64,000 nt of DNA from Terriglobia bacterium (lineage in GTDB: Bacteria > Acidobacteriota > Terriglobia > Bryobacterales > Bryobacteraceae). This document shows, one piece after another, positions 50,781-59,529 of the stretch. The translations under genes and the position numbers were made by a program. The stretch spans positions 186,001 to 250,000 of the forward strand of contig JAIQFN010000001.1 in assembly GCA_020073265.1 (NCBI GenBank), read 5' to 3'. A model generated the notes under the pieces. That model worked only from the letters and a program-made list of their open reading frames with translations. It was not told the origin of the DNA and did no database searches. Position 1 is the stretch's first letter, and every line of letters starts with the position of its first letter.

Positions 50781-51782
50781 ATGTCGATCTTTCCGAACCC
50801 GAGCCCGATTCCCGGTCCCGAGCAACCCACGCCGCCATCGCCTCCAGGCGGGGCACCGCCTCCTCCGGGGCCGCCGCAGTATAGCGTTCCGCCACCGCAG
50901 TATCCGGCCTACTATGCTCCTCCGCCTCCCGCTCCCAGCATGGGGTGGAAAATCCCGGTTTTATTCGGAGCCGTGATCGCGCTGCTGGGCGGCTGCGTGT
51001 ATCTGTATCTGCAGCTCGATCAGGTGAAGAAGGATCTCGTCAAGAACACGGATGCGACGCAAGCGCGGCTGGACAAGCTGGAGGAATCGTCCTCGCTGAC
51101 GACGCGGACCAACCAAAAGCGAGTGGAAGAACTCAGAGATCAGTTGGAAAGAGCCAGGCGGCAGGCCAGCCTGGCAGCCGGCCAAGCCAAGGAAGAGGCG
51201 CTGAAGAAGGTGGACGAAACGCGGGCGCAACTGGAAGCGGCGCAGCAGCAGGCCCAGCAGGCCCAGAAGGAGCTCAAGTCCGACATTTCGGCGGTGCGGG
51301 AACAAACCGACACGGCCAACAGCAAGATCTCGCAGGTGGGCAGCGAGGTGAGCGCCGTGAAGACCGACGTGGCGTCCACCAAGTCGCAGCTCGAGAAGAC
51401 CATCTCGGACCTCAAGCGCGCCACCGGCGATCTGGACGGCCACAGCGTCCTGATCGCGACCAACGCCAAGGAGCTGGCGGCGTTGCGGCAACTGGGCGAG
51501 CGCAACTACGTGGAGTTCACCATCCACAAGGCGAAGAAGGCGCAGCGGGTGGGCGATGTCGCCATTCTGCTGAAGAACGCCGATCCGAAAAAGAATCGCT
51601 ACACCATCGAGCTGACGGCGGACGACAAGACTTCGGAGCGCAAGGATCGCGCCATCAACGAGCCGCTGCAGTTCATGGTGTCCAAGGCCAAACAACCCTA
51701 CGAGCTGGTGGTCAACGACGTCAAGAAGGACACCATCGCGGGGTATCTGTCGGTTCCGAAAGTGCAGAACGTCAGGAACTGA
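50781..51782 (+). CDS. Membrane-anchored coiled-coil protein with proline-rich N-terminus
   Basis: 333 residues. Residues 1-52 are Pro/Gly/Tyr-rich (PPGGAPPPPGPPQYSVPPPQ), then one membrane segment (IPVLFGAVIALLGGCVYLYL, about 58-77), then a long coiled coil (about 80-210; EELRDQLERARRQASLAAGQ, KELKSDISAVREQTDTANSK) and a folded C-terminal domain (YVEFTIHKAKKAQRVGDVAI; DVKKDTIAGYLSVPKV). A type of inner-membrane protein that I know from acidobacterial genomes without assigned role. Confidence 0.7.
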   Translation: MSIFPNPSPIPGPEQPTPPSPPGGAPPPPGPPQYSVPPPQYPAYYAPPPPAPSMGWKIPVLFGAVIALLGGCVYLYLQLDQVKKDLVKNTDATQARLDKLEESSSLTTRTNQKRVEELRDQLERARRQASLAAGQAKEEALKKVDETRAQLEAAQQQAQQAQKELKSDISAVREQTDTANSKISQVGSEVSAVKTDVASTKSQLEKTISDLKRATGDLDGHSVLIATNAKELAALRQLGERNYVEFTIHKAKKAQRVGDVAILLKNADPKKNRYTIELTADDKTSERKDRAINEPLQFMVSKAKQPYELVVNDVKKDTIAGYLSVPKVQNVRN

Positions 51783-51843
51783 CGGCGAGCCAAATCGCAA
51801 GCCTGCCTTGGGTCCAGGGAACTGGTGTATATTCAGTGCCAGC

Positions 51844-52329
51844 ATGCCCAGTTTGACCAAGCGACGTCCGCCCCACCCGCAACTGCTCGGATTCCTGGAG
51901 GCCTACGACCGGCACATCTCGGACCTCGCGCTGGCGCTGCGCGAGACTGTTCTGGAGGAGTCACCGGACGCCTCCGAGTCGATCTACCAGGTGTACACGG
52001 TCGCCATCTGGTTCGGGTTCAGCGGAAAGATGAAGGACATGTTCTGCTACATCACGACCAACGCGCGGCACGTGAATCTCGGCTTCCCGCGCGGCGCCTC
52101 GCTGCCCGATCCGAATCGCGTGCTGGAAGGCGAGGGCAAGGCCATGCGCCACATCAAGTTCAGGACCCAGCGCGATGTGGAGCGTCCTTTCGTGCGGCGC
52201 TACATCCAGGCGGCCATGAAGCAGGCGGCGCCGGCAGGTGCGCGCGGAACCGGCCAGAGCGTAGTCAAGAGCGCCGTCAAGAAGAGGGTCAAGAAGCCGG
52301 TCAAGCGCGGCCGCCGCGCCGCAAAGTGA
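51844..52329 (+). CDS. DUF1801-domain protein with basic tail
   Basis: 161 residues from the ATG at 51844. The DUF1801/YdhG-like core: LGFLEAYDRHISDLALALRE, YQVYTVAIWFGFSGKMKDMF, CYITTNARHVNLGFPRGASL, then DVERPFVRRYIQAAMK. The C-terminus is Lys/Arg-rich (VKKRVKKPVKRGRRAAK). YdhG-like proteins are possibly involved in iron or stress responses, with no firm function. Starts 62 bp after the coiled-coil gene. Confidence 0.75.
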   Translation: MPSLTKRRPPHPQLLGFLEAYDRHISDLALALRETVLEESPDASESIYQVYTVAIWFGFSGKMKDMFCYITTNARHVNLGFPRGASLPDPNRVLEGEGKAMRHIKFRTQRDVERPFVRRYIQAAMKQAAPAGARGTGQSVVKSAVKKRVKKPVKRGRRAAK

Positions 52330-52392
52330 TTCCAAGCTGAGGGCGAGACTCCAGTCACGCCTTGGGCCATACTCTCCCCTTGCACTCTCTCC

Positions 52393-52422
52393 TTGACAGC
52401 TTAGGAGAAGCTCGGTTATACT
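52393..52422 (+). promoter_or_regulatory. Promoter of the padR-ADOP operon
   Basis: TTGACA (52393-52398), an 18-base spacer and TATACT (52417-52422), 23 bases before the padR ATG. The best promoter match in the window. Confidence 0.65.
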
Positions 52423-52439
52423 CCTTAGTAGATTAGGAG
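52421..52439. promoter_or_regulatory. Possible PadR operator
   Basis: CTCCT, nine bases, AGGAG: an imperfect palindrome (52421-52439) that overlaps the -10 box and the AGGAG ribosome site of padR. PadR proteins usually bind such palindromes at their own promoter, so autoregulation is likely. Inference. Confidence 0.45.
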
Positions 52440-52444
52440 AGTGC

Positions 52445-52786
52445 ATGTCCGGCCAGGCCCAGCTTCTTCCAGGAACTCTCGATCTTCTGATTCTGAAAGC
52501 AGTCTCGCTCGGTCCTCTGCATGGCTACGGGATTCTTCTGCGCATCGGGCAAATCTCGGGGCGGGCGCTACTCATCGAGCAGGGAGCGCTTTATCCCGCA
52601 TTGTTCCGGCTGGTGCGCCAGGGCCTGCTGAAAGCCAGCTGGGGGACATCCGAGAACAATCGACGCGCCAAGTTTTACGAACTCACATCTCTTGGGCGCA
52701 AGCGTCTCAAAGAGGAGACTGAGGGGTGGAACCGCCTGGCCGCGGCCATTGCTTCCGCGCTCGCCGCCGAACCGGAGGAAATATGA
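52445..52786 (+). CDS. PadR family transcriptional regulator
   Basis: 113 residues. Winged-helix PadR signature: LPGTLDLLILKAVSLGPLHG (near 8-27), YGILLRIGQISGRALLIEQG then ALYPALFRLVRQGLLKASWG, and the dimerisation helix LKEETEGWNRLAAAIASALA. In Acidobacteriota such regulators sit directly before ADOP permease genes. The stop overlaps the ADOP start as ATGA, so the two are translated together. Confidence 0.92.
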   Translation: MSGQAQLLPGTLDLLILKAVSLGPLHGYGILLRIGQISGRALLIEQGALYPALFRLVRQGLLKASWGTSENNRRAKFYELTSLGRKRLKEETEGWNRLAAAIASALAAEPEEI

Positions 52787-55437
52787 AACTCCTGGCCTAC
52801 TTTCGTTCGCTGGCTGCTAAATTCTTTCATCCTTCTCGGAGCGAGGCTGAGCTGGAGGAAGAGCTTCGCTCACACATCCAGCACCGCGCCGACGATCTGG
52901 AACGATCCGGCCTGAATCGCGCCGAGGCGGAACGCCGCGCGCGCATCGAGTTCGGCGGCCATGCGCGATTCAAAGAGGAATCCCGCCAAGAGCTGGGCGG
53001 AAATTTTATCGAGACTCTGATACTGGACGTGCGCTTCGGCGTTCGCGTGTTGCGCAAGTCTCCCGGATTCACGATCGTGGCCGTTTTCACGCTGGCCTTG
53101 GCCATCGGCGCCAACGCCGTGGTTTTTGGAGTAATGAACGGGCTGATACTCCGCCCGCTGAATGTGCCTCAGGCGGAGAGCCTGTATGGAATCGAGCACG
53201 CCAAAGAGCATTCCATGTACGAGTCGTATCCCGACTATCTCGACCTGCGCGACCGCAACCGCAGTTTCGATGGTCTGGCCGGCTTTACCATCGATCAAAT
53301 AGGTGTCGACACGGGCGAAAATCCATCGCACGCCTGGGCCAATGTGGTGAGCGGGAACTACTTCGACGTGTTGGGCATTCAGCCGTATCTTGGCCGCGTC
53401 TTGCACGACTCCGATGAGCATGGCCCGAACAGCGCGCCGTACATCGTGCTCAGTCACGCGTATTGGCATAACCATTTTCAAGACGACCGCGGGGTGGTGG
53501 GCCGCGTCGTAAGGCTAAACAAGCATCCGTTTACCATCGTCGGCGTAGCGCCACCGGAGTTCCACGGGGTTCTATTAATTGCCGCCCCTGATTTCTTCGT
53601 GCCGCTGGTGAACCTGGAGCAGCTGGAGGGGAAGAATACTCTGGATGTGCGCAGGACCGAGTCGGTCTTCATGACGCTGGGGCATCTGAAGGCGGGAGTG
53701 ACGCCGGAGCAGGCGGTTGCCGATCTAAACTCGATTGGCGCATACCTGGAAAAAAACTATCCCAGAGACCACGGTACGACCACATTCACATTGGCTCGTC
53801 CCGGTCTTTACGGCAACTTTATCGGCGGTCCGATGCGGGAGTTCGTCACGGGATTGATGCTGCTGGCGGGGCTGATTCTGCTGGCTGCCTGCGCCAACCT
53901 GGGGAGCCTGTTTGCCGCACGCGCCGCCGATCGTTCCCGGGAAATTGCTTTGCGGCTCGCCTTGGGAGCAAGCCGCAACCGTATTCTGCGGCAATTACTC
54001 ACCGAAGCAATACTGATCTCACTCACCGGAGGCGCGGTGGGGCTATGGGGCAGCGTAGCGCTGTTGCGCTGGCTGAGCATGTGGCAGCCAGTACCGAAAT
54101 TTCCGGTCAATGTGCCTGTGACCCCCGACGCCAGTGTTTACGGAATCGCTTTGGTCCTGGCGGTGGTCAGCGGACTCCTGTTCGGGTTTGTTCCCGTGCG
54201 TCAGGTTTTGCGGGCCAGTCCATACCAGGTCGTCAAGGCGGGGTCCAGCGGTACGGTTGGGCGGAGGATTACGGTGCGGGAGTTGTTGCTGGTAACGCAA
54301 ATTGCAATCTGTGCCGTGCTGGTCACTTCTTCGATGGTTGCGGTGCGCGGGCTGGCGCGTTCGCTGCACAGCAATTTCGGCTTTAATCCGCGCAATGCGA
54401 TGCTGGCGGAAACCGATTTGAATATGGCAGGTTACCGTGGCGACCAGGTGCCTGCCATGCAAAGGCGCATGATTGATGCGACGGCGGCGATTCCTGGCGT
54501 GGAGTCCGTGGGATTAGTGGGCCGGGCGCCATTAAATGGAGGCGGGTTCGGCGCGCTGGTCTTTACCGACCGCACGACCGATCTGAGACCATCCAACGCA
54601 GCCGCGAACGCCATCAGGTACAACATATCTCCCGAATACCTTCAGGCGGCTGGTACGGCCTTATTGGCGGGCAGGGCCTTCTCATGGCATGACGACAAAA
54701 ACGCGCCACGCGTAGCGGTGGTGAATCGGCAGTTTGCCGGCAAACTTTTCGGCTCAACCATGAACGCAGTGGGCGGACATTTCAAGCTGCGGGATGGAAC
54801 CAGCATCCAAGTGGTGGGCGTTGTCGAGGACGGAAAATATATGAACCTCACCGAAGATCCAGAGGCGGCGTTGTTCTACCCCATTCTGCAAGCGCCCATG
54901 AGTGAGACCTGGCTGGTGGTGCGCTCGAATCGCGATCCGCGGCAACTGGCTGCAGCCATCCAAAGTAGCCTGCGGGGCCTGGATAGCGGGCTGCCGGTCT
55001 TCGTTGAAACCTGGAACCAACAACTGGGCTTCGCTCTGTTTCCAGCGCAGGTGGCGACGATATCGCTGGGGGTGCTGGGCGCGATGGGCGCGATGCTGTC
55101 CATCACTGGCATCTTTGGAATGGCTGCGTACTCGGTCAGCAAGCGGCTGAAGGAACTGGGCATTCGCATCGCGATCGGCGCGCAGCCTAAGGAAGTGTTG
55201 CAGGCCGCGTTGGGCCGGGCTTTCAAGTTGCTGGCGATTGGGTCTGCAGCCGGATTGGTCCTTGGGCTCTTGGCGACCCGGGTGCTGGCTTCCATCGTGT
55301 ATCAGGCCACTCCCCGCGATCCGCTGGTATTGGCTGGCGTGGTTCTGGCGATGTTGTTGCTGGGGCTACTGGCAACGTGGATTCCAGCGCAACGCGCATT
55401 GTCGATTGATCCTTTGACGCTGCTGCGCGAAGAGTGA
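52783..55437 (+). CDS. ADOP family ABC-type permease (FtsX/MacB fold)
   Basis: 884 residues from the ATG at 52783, preceded by GGAGGAAAT. Residues 1-75 are the ADOP-specific coupling segment (EAELEEELRSHIQHRADDLE, RARIEFGGHARFKEESRQEL). Then a first membrane helix, a MacB periplasmic core domain, three helices (FtsX-like: LAACANLGSLFAARAADRSR), a second MacB-type domain and four more helices (ELGIRIAIGAQPKEVLQAAL). There is no ATPase gene nearby. Members are proposed to be orphan exporter or signalling permeases paired with PadR. Substrate unknown. Confidence 0.9.
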   Translation: MKLLAYFRSLAAKFFHPSRSEAELEEELRSHIQHRADDLERSGLNRAEAERRARIEFGGHARFKEESRQELGGNFIETLILDVRFGVRVLRKSPGFTIVAVFTLALAIGANAVVFGVMNGLILRPLNVPQAESLYGIEHAKEHSMYESYPDYLDLRDRNRSFDGLAGFTIDQIGVDTGENPSHAWANVVSGNYFDVLGIQPYLGRVLHDSDEHGPNSAPYIVLSHAYWHNHFQDDRGVVGRVVRLNKHPFTIVGVAPPEFHGVLLIAAPDFFVPLVNLEQLEGKNTLDVRRTESVFMTLGHLKAGVTPEQAVADLNSIGAYLEKNYPRDHGTTTFTLARPGLYGNFIGGPMREFVTGLMLLAGLILLAACANLGSLFAARAADRSREIALRLALGASRNRILRQLLTEAILISLTGGAVGLWGSVALLRWLSMWQPVPKFPVNVPVTPDASVYGIALVLAVVSGLLFGFVPVRQVLRASPYQVVKAGSSGTVGRRITVRELLLVTQIAICAVLVTSSMVAVRGLARSLHSNFGFNPRNAMLAETDLNMAGYRGDQVPAMQRRMIDATAAIPGVESVGLVGRAPLNGGGFGALVFTDRTTDLRPSNAAANAIRYNISPEYLQAAGTALLAGRAFSWHDDKNAPRVAVVNRQFAGKLFGSTMNAVGGHFKLRDGTSIQVVGVVEDGKYMNLTEDPEAALFYPILQAPMSETWLVVRSNRDPRQLAAAIQSSLRGLDSGLPVFVETWNQQLGFALFPAQVATISLGVLGAMGAMLSITGIFGMAAYSVSKRLKELGIRIAIGAQPKEVLQAALGRAFKLLAIGSAAGLVLGLLATRVLASIVYQATPRDPLVLAGVVLAMLLLGLLATWIPAQRALSIDPLTLLREE

Positions 55438-55458
55438 GTCGGCTTTATCGAAGGAGTC

Positions 55459-55809
55459 TCAGCGCATTCGGCACGGTGCATTGGGATGCCCGGATGCAAT
55501 TCGGTGCAGTACCGTTTGGCGCCTCATGCGCCCAAACGTCTCTTTGACCTCGGGAGGCGCTGGATGAGAAGCGGTGAAAGCATCCTCTTCGCGCTCCCGT
55601 TCCGCAATGTCCTTCTCCACCTCCTCCTTACGCCCGAGGTAGAACGCGATCGCGCCATAAACCTGCTCGAGGCTCAACGTTGGATAGTGTGATCGGATGG
55701 CCTCAGGGGATTCGCCACGCCGAAATTCTCGCACGATGTGTGCTAGGGGTACACGGCTTCTTTCAAGGTAGAAGCTTCCATCCCGGCGTTCAACGAATTC
55801 CCTGCTCAT
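55459..55809 (-). CDS. DUF433-type antitoxin-like protein
   Basis: 116 residues. The N-terminal ~55 residues (ERRDGSFYLERSRVPLAHIV, FRRGESPEAIRSHYPTLSLE, QVYGAIAFYLGRKEEVEKDI) are a DUF433/VapB45-like helix-turn-helix domain, usually an antitoxin next to a DUF5615 PIN-like toxin. Here the tail (HPAPPEVKETFGRMRRQTVL) extends further and no toxin gene is adjacent on either side, so it is an orphan. Confidence 0.75.
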   Translation of the reverse strand: MSREFVERRDGSFYLERSRVPLAHIVREFRRGESPEAIRSHYPTLSLEQVYGAIAFYLGRKEEVEKDIAEREREEDAFTASHPAPPEVKETFGRMRRQTVLHRIASGHPNAPCRMR

Positions 55810-55912
55810 GCTGCTTTCAGTCTAGACGATTCCTGCCCAGCGGCGGGCACTGCAACGAAACAGGTCAGGACCTCTAGAGGCTTCTGCATCGTGGCGCACA
55901 AGCCGGCGCTAT

Positions 55913-57460
55913 TCAGATGGTCTCGCGCGGTTCGTGCACGTCCACCAGGAAGCGCCAGCCCTGGTGCTCGCGAATGATGGCGTGGTCGGCGTCCTGAAGA
56001 AGCTGGATCAGGGCTTGCGGCGTGTTGATCTTATCCATGTCGGCGGCCAGGCGTCCCAGCGACTTCTTCATGGCGGCGTATTGCAGGGAAGTCCGGTTGT
56101 ATTCGCGGAAGGCTCGAAACCCGGCCACTGCGGCTCCACCGGCGGGCAGGATGGTAGCGGCGGCTTCAATCAGTCTTTCGTCGTGGAACGAGTGGAGCGC
56201 GTGAAGCAGAGCAGCGATGGCGGTGGCCAGGAACAAAGCCACGCCGGCGCCGGCCAGCAGCCGGTGCTTGTTCTCGAACTCCCGGCTGCGCTGGTCATAG
56301 TATTGCCTCTGATTCAGGATCCAGCCTTGCTGGATGAACTGGGTCACCGCCCGGAGGTCGGCCGGGACCAGGGCGCGCAAGGAGCAGTCGCGAATGGAAT
56401 CCAGCGCCCGGACCATCCAGGAGACGGGCTGATCGGAGCTAGGCGCTTCGCAGGCCAAACCGGCGACGAACAGAAAAACGGATGCGCGCAGGCGCTCGGC
56501 CAGGAAGCGATAGTCGATCCAGCGGCGCAGCCATTCCCAAAATTCCGACACACCCACCACCAGAAGGATGGCGCCCATTTCGCCGACCTCGGCAAAGATC
56601 CAGGGCCGGCCCCAGCCGAACAGACTGACCATGGTGGCGTTGGCGACGGCCACGGCGGCCATCCCATAGATGAAGAAGCCCGCGGCAACATGCCAGTTCT
56701 GCCAAAAGACCGCCAGCCGGCTGGCGCGGACGAAGTGCGGAATGACGCGCCGTTCCAGCGGTTCCAGGGTCCCGGGTTGAAGCTGACACTGGTAGGCCAG
56801 GGCTTCCAGGGTTTCCGTCCGATCGCGCACGCCGGCCGCGATTTGCTCCGGGCGAACGCGCTCGGCGTTGTAAGCGTTCAAATGCCAGATGCAATCGATG
56901 AAGCCGTCGTCGTTCTCGTAGCATTTGATCTTGCCGCTGGCGGGATCGATCCAATAGACCGTGCGTCCGGCGCTTTCGAGCGCATACGCGATCAGCGGCG
57001 CGGCGCTGGCTTGATCGAAGACCTGATCCCGATTCCAGATTGCGATCAAGACACTGCAATCGCGGATGGCCTGTTGGCCGCGCGCACGGTCCGGGTTGGG
57101 CGCGGCATCGCCCTTGGCGGCGTCGAACATGGCGCGAAACTGCTGCTTCGATCGCTCCGTCTTAAAACTACGGAGGAAGTGCCGCAGCGCGGTGGCGACG
57201 CGTCCCGCGGCATGCGTCACTGATGGACTCTGGTTGCGATCCGCGGCGGGCATCAAGCGGTCGGCGCCGTCGGCCAAGCCTTGAGCCAGCGTGTAGCTGG
57301 GCTGCGAGCGATCCAGCATGGCGTCCAATTCGCGGATTATGCTTTGAACGCTTGCGGCCAACTGCGGTTCCTGCTCGGCATCCCAATGACCGAGGATGCC
57401 GATGCGCACGTCGACCGGAATAGTGAGGTCCTGCGAGCGTGCTGGCACGGCCTGGGGCAT
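55913..57460 (-). CDS. SLOG-SLATT membrane protein, predicted conflict effector
   Basis: 515 residues. Residues about 17-200 read as a SLOG-type nucleotide-binding domain: RIGILGHWDAEQ (canonical GHR is here GHW, 24-26), QGLADGADRL (60-69), QAIRDCSVLIAIWNRD (130-145), APLIAYALESAGRTVYWID (154-172). Then two SLATT-like membrane regions: hairpin 252-310 followed by WIDYRFLAERLRASVFLFV (314-332), and QYYDQRSREFENKHRLLAGA with helices about 402-450. SLATT is proposed as a membrane pore-forming effector in nucleotide-dependent immunity. No cyclase or CARF gene is adjacent. The assignment is by pattern. Confidence 0.75.
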   Translation of the reverse strand: MPQAVPARSQDLTIPVDVRIGILGHWDAEQEPQLAASVQSIIRELDAMLDRSQPSYTLAQGLADGADRLMPAADRNQSPSVTHAAGRVATALRHFLRSFKTERSKQQFRAMFDAAKGDAAPNPDRARGQQAIRDCSVLIAIWNRDQVFDQASAAPLIAYALESAGRTVYWIDPASGKIKCYENDDGFIDCIWHLNAYNAERVRPEQIAAGVRDRTETLEALAYQCQLQPGTLEPLERRVIPHFVRASRLAVFWQNWHVAAGFFIYGMAAVAVANATMVSLFGWGRPWIFAEVGEMGAILLVVGVSEFWEWLRRWIDYRFLAERLRASVFLFVAGLACEAPSSDQPVSWMVRALDSIRDCSLRALVPADLRAVTQFIQQGWILNQRQYYDQRSREFENKHRLLAGAGVALFLATAIAALLHALHSFHDERLIEAAATILPAGGAAVAGFRAFREYNRTSLQYAAMKKSLGRLAADMDKINTPQALIQLLQDADHAIIREHQGWRFLVDVHEPRETI

Positions 57461-57523
57461 ACCACTTCAGCCGTCGATCATATCGCAAACGGTTGCGAAG
57501 GGGGTCCGGCGGCGGGGATTCGC

Positions 57524-58453
57524 TCAGAGTGCGGCTACTTCTGCCTGCACATCGCCCAGGGTCATGGCGGTGTGCGGGCGCGCGTGCTCGGTTCGCACGT
57601 AGGCGAGCGCGGCAACCCGGTCGAGCACCGGTGAATACGCCGCCGAGGTGATCTCCGCGACGCTTGCTTCGCCGATCTGGAGCTTGGCGCCGGGTTCGGG
57701 CGGGACTTTCGTATCGAGCAGCAGCGGCATCAGCACGCGATGGACCTGGCCGCGCGAGCGGACGCGCTCCACGATCTCCTGGCCGAGATAACAGCCCTTG
57801 GAGAAATGCATGGCCTGCGGCTGATTGGTCTCCTGCGCGAGGAATCGCTCGCTGATGTCCTCGCCGTAGCGCGGTTTGCCATGTTCGAGCCGCACCACGC
57901 GAAACGATTCGGCATCGGCGGAGTCGGCGCCCGCGGCTTCGAGCGCAGCGATCAGGCCGGCTTTCTCCTCGATGGGCGCGAAGACGAAGCAGCCGCGGCT
58001 CCCGGTGGAGTTGAGGCGCGCCACCAGGCGATGGCCCCACGGCAAAGTGGCGTAGTCGGCGTCCGGCAGCGGCGCTCCGGCTCGCTCCAGCACGCGGTCC
58101 GACTCCGGTCCTTCCACCGCGATGGTCACGGCCGCTTCGGGGGCGTCCTCGAGCGTGACGTCGTCGGCGATGATGAAGCGATCCAGGTGCTGATAGATCT
58201 TCTCGCGCGTCTCGGGTTCGAGATCGAGCAGCATATGGTCCGGGCGGCACAGAATGTTCGCGTCGGCGAGAATGCGGCCCTTGTCGTTCAGGAAAAACGC
58301 GTAGCATCCGGCGCCCGGAGTGAGCTGCTGGATGTGATTGGTGGTCATGGCATGCAGCAGGCGCGCGCGATCCTCGCCCGTGAGCTTGATCTTGCCGCGC
58401 GCGGACAGATCCAGCCAGGCGGCCCGCTGGCGAAGCGCTTCGTAACCCCTCAT
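57524..58453 (-). CDS. ygfZ: YgfZ/GcvT-like folate-binding Fe-S maintenance protein
   Basis: 309 residues from the ATG at 58453, overlapping the upstream stop as ATGA. The YgfZ motif KGCYLGQE is at 219-226; the N-terminus (SARGKIKLTGEDRARLLHAM, TTNHIQQLTPGAGCYAFFLN, DKGRILAD) and RVVRLEHGKPRYGEDI are typical. YgfZ binds tetrahydrofolate and helps keep [4Fe-4S] enzymes active. Coupled to a CopD-like membrane protein gene. Confidence 0.9.
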   Translation of the reverse strand: MRGYEALRQRAAWLDLSARGKIKLTGEDRARLLHAMTTNHIQQLTPGAGCYAFFLNDKGRILADANILCRPDHMLLDLEPETREKIYQHLDRFIIADDVTLEDAPEAAVTIAVEGPESDRVLERAGAPLPDADYATLPWGHRLVARLNSTGSRGCFVFAPIEEKAGLIAALEAAGADSADAESFRVVRLEHGKPRYGEDISERFLAQETNQPQAMHFSKGCYLGQEIVERVRSRGQVHRVLMPLLLDTKVPPEPGAKLQIGEASVAEITSAAYSPVLDRVAALAYVRTEHARPHTAMTLGDVQAEVAAL

Positions 58454-58887
58454 GACAGGGACATCCATCGCAGATAGCCCGCGATCGCAAAGATGACCAG
58501 GCCCGAGACGATCATCCCGGTCAGCCAACGGTTGCGCTTGGCTTCGTCCGCCGAAGGCAGCGTATAGAGGATGCTGACGGCGAAAATGTGGAGCACGAAC
58601 AGAAACTTGATGCCCATCCACATGTGGTAGTGCGGAGGATAGGACGCCTTCGAGAGGTAGTTGTACAACCCCGAGCCGAGGATCGCGACCAGGACGGTGT
58701 ACAGAATGGGCCGGAAGTTTTCGGCCGTGCGCTTCGCGAGAGCCTGCCGCTCGGGCGCGGCCAACGTGGCCAGCGCGGGCGCCAGCACGAATCGCGCGTA
58801 GATGAACCCGCCGATTAGCGTGACAACCGACGCGATGTGAATCCACCGTATGCTGACGGCCAGCACGGCGTTGAGGGTTGGGTCCAT
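58450..58887 (-). CDS. Small four-helix membrane protein (CopD/DUF4149-like)
   Basis: 145 residues from the ATG at 58887 (GTG at 58905 possible). Four membrane segments: AVSIRWIHIASVVTLIGGFI, FRPILYTVLVAILGSGLYNY, GIKFLFVLHIFAVSILYTLP and WLTGMIVSGLVIFAIAGYLR. His-containing helices (RWIHIAS, HYHMWMGIKFLFVLHIF) fit the CopD-like/DUF2269-type haem or copper proteins. Coupled by ATGA to ygfZ. The start lies 9 bp from the divergent hydrolase start. Confidence 0.72.
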   Translation of the reverse strand: MDPTLNAVLAVSIRWIHIASVVTLIGGFIYARFVLAPALATLAAPERQALAKRTAENFRPILYTVLVAILGSGLYNYLSKASYPPHYHMWMGIKFLFVLHIFAVSILYTLPSADEAKRNRWLTGMIVSGLVIFAIAGYLRWMSLS

Positions 58888-58896
58888 AATTCCATT

Positions 58897-59529
58897 ATGA
58901 TTCACGAGATCCTTCCGGTCGGCATGCTGCAGTGCAATTGCTCCATCTTCGGCGACGAACAGAGCCGCGAGGCAGTGGTGATCGACCCGGGCGATGAGAT
59001 CGAGAGCATTCTGGCGGTTCTGGAGAAGCACCACTTGCGCGTGAAGGCCATCGTGATCACGCACGCGCATATCGATCATATCGGAGGCGCGCAGAAGCTC
59101 AAGCTGGCGACCGGCGCGCCGGTCTATATGAACGCCAACGATCAACCGCTGTACGAGGGTATCGACATGCAGGCCGGGTGGCTGGGGATGGAGACGCCGG
59201 AGCGCGCCGAGATCGATGTGGACGCGCGGGAAGGCGGGAAGCTGACGCTGGGCGCGGCCGAGTTCCACATTCTGGACACGCCCGGGCACACGCAAGGGAG
59301 CATCAGCGTGTGGATTCCGGCGGAGAACAAGCTGGTGGCCGGCGACACGCTGTTCATGGACAGCATCGGGCGCACGGACCTGCCGGGCGGCAACTATCGG
59401 CAGATTCTGCGATCGATTCACGACAAGCTGCTGCCGCTGGAGGATCGGGTGCTGGTGATTCCGGGGCACGGGCCGAACACGACCATCGGGCGGGAGCGGG
59501 AGCGGAATCCGTTCTTGCAGGGGCTGTAG
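58897..59529 (+). CDS. Glyoxalase II-like metallo-beta-lactamase-fold hydrolase
   Basis: 210 residues from the ATG at 58897. Motifs: LQCNCSIFGDEQSREAVVID (first strand), THAHIDHIGGAQ (H-x-H-x-D-H), DTPGHTQGSISVWI, VAGDTLFMDSIGRTDLPGG and IPGHGPNTTIGRERERNPFL. That is the YcbL/glyoxalase II-like pattern of small thioesterase-type hydrolases. Cytoplasmic. Its last 163 bases are duplicated at 62581-62743. Confidence 0.92.
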   Translation: MIHEILPVGMLQCNCSIFGDEQSREAVVIDPGDEIESILAVLEKHHLRVKAIVITHAHIDHIGGAQKLKLATGAPVYMNANDQPLYEGIDMQAGWLGMETPERAEIDVDAREGGKLTLGAAEFHILDTPGHTQGSISVWIPAENKLVAGDTLFMDSIGRTDLPGGNYRQILRSIHDKLLPLEDRVLVIPGHGPNTTIGRERERNPFLQGL

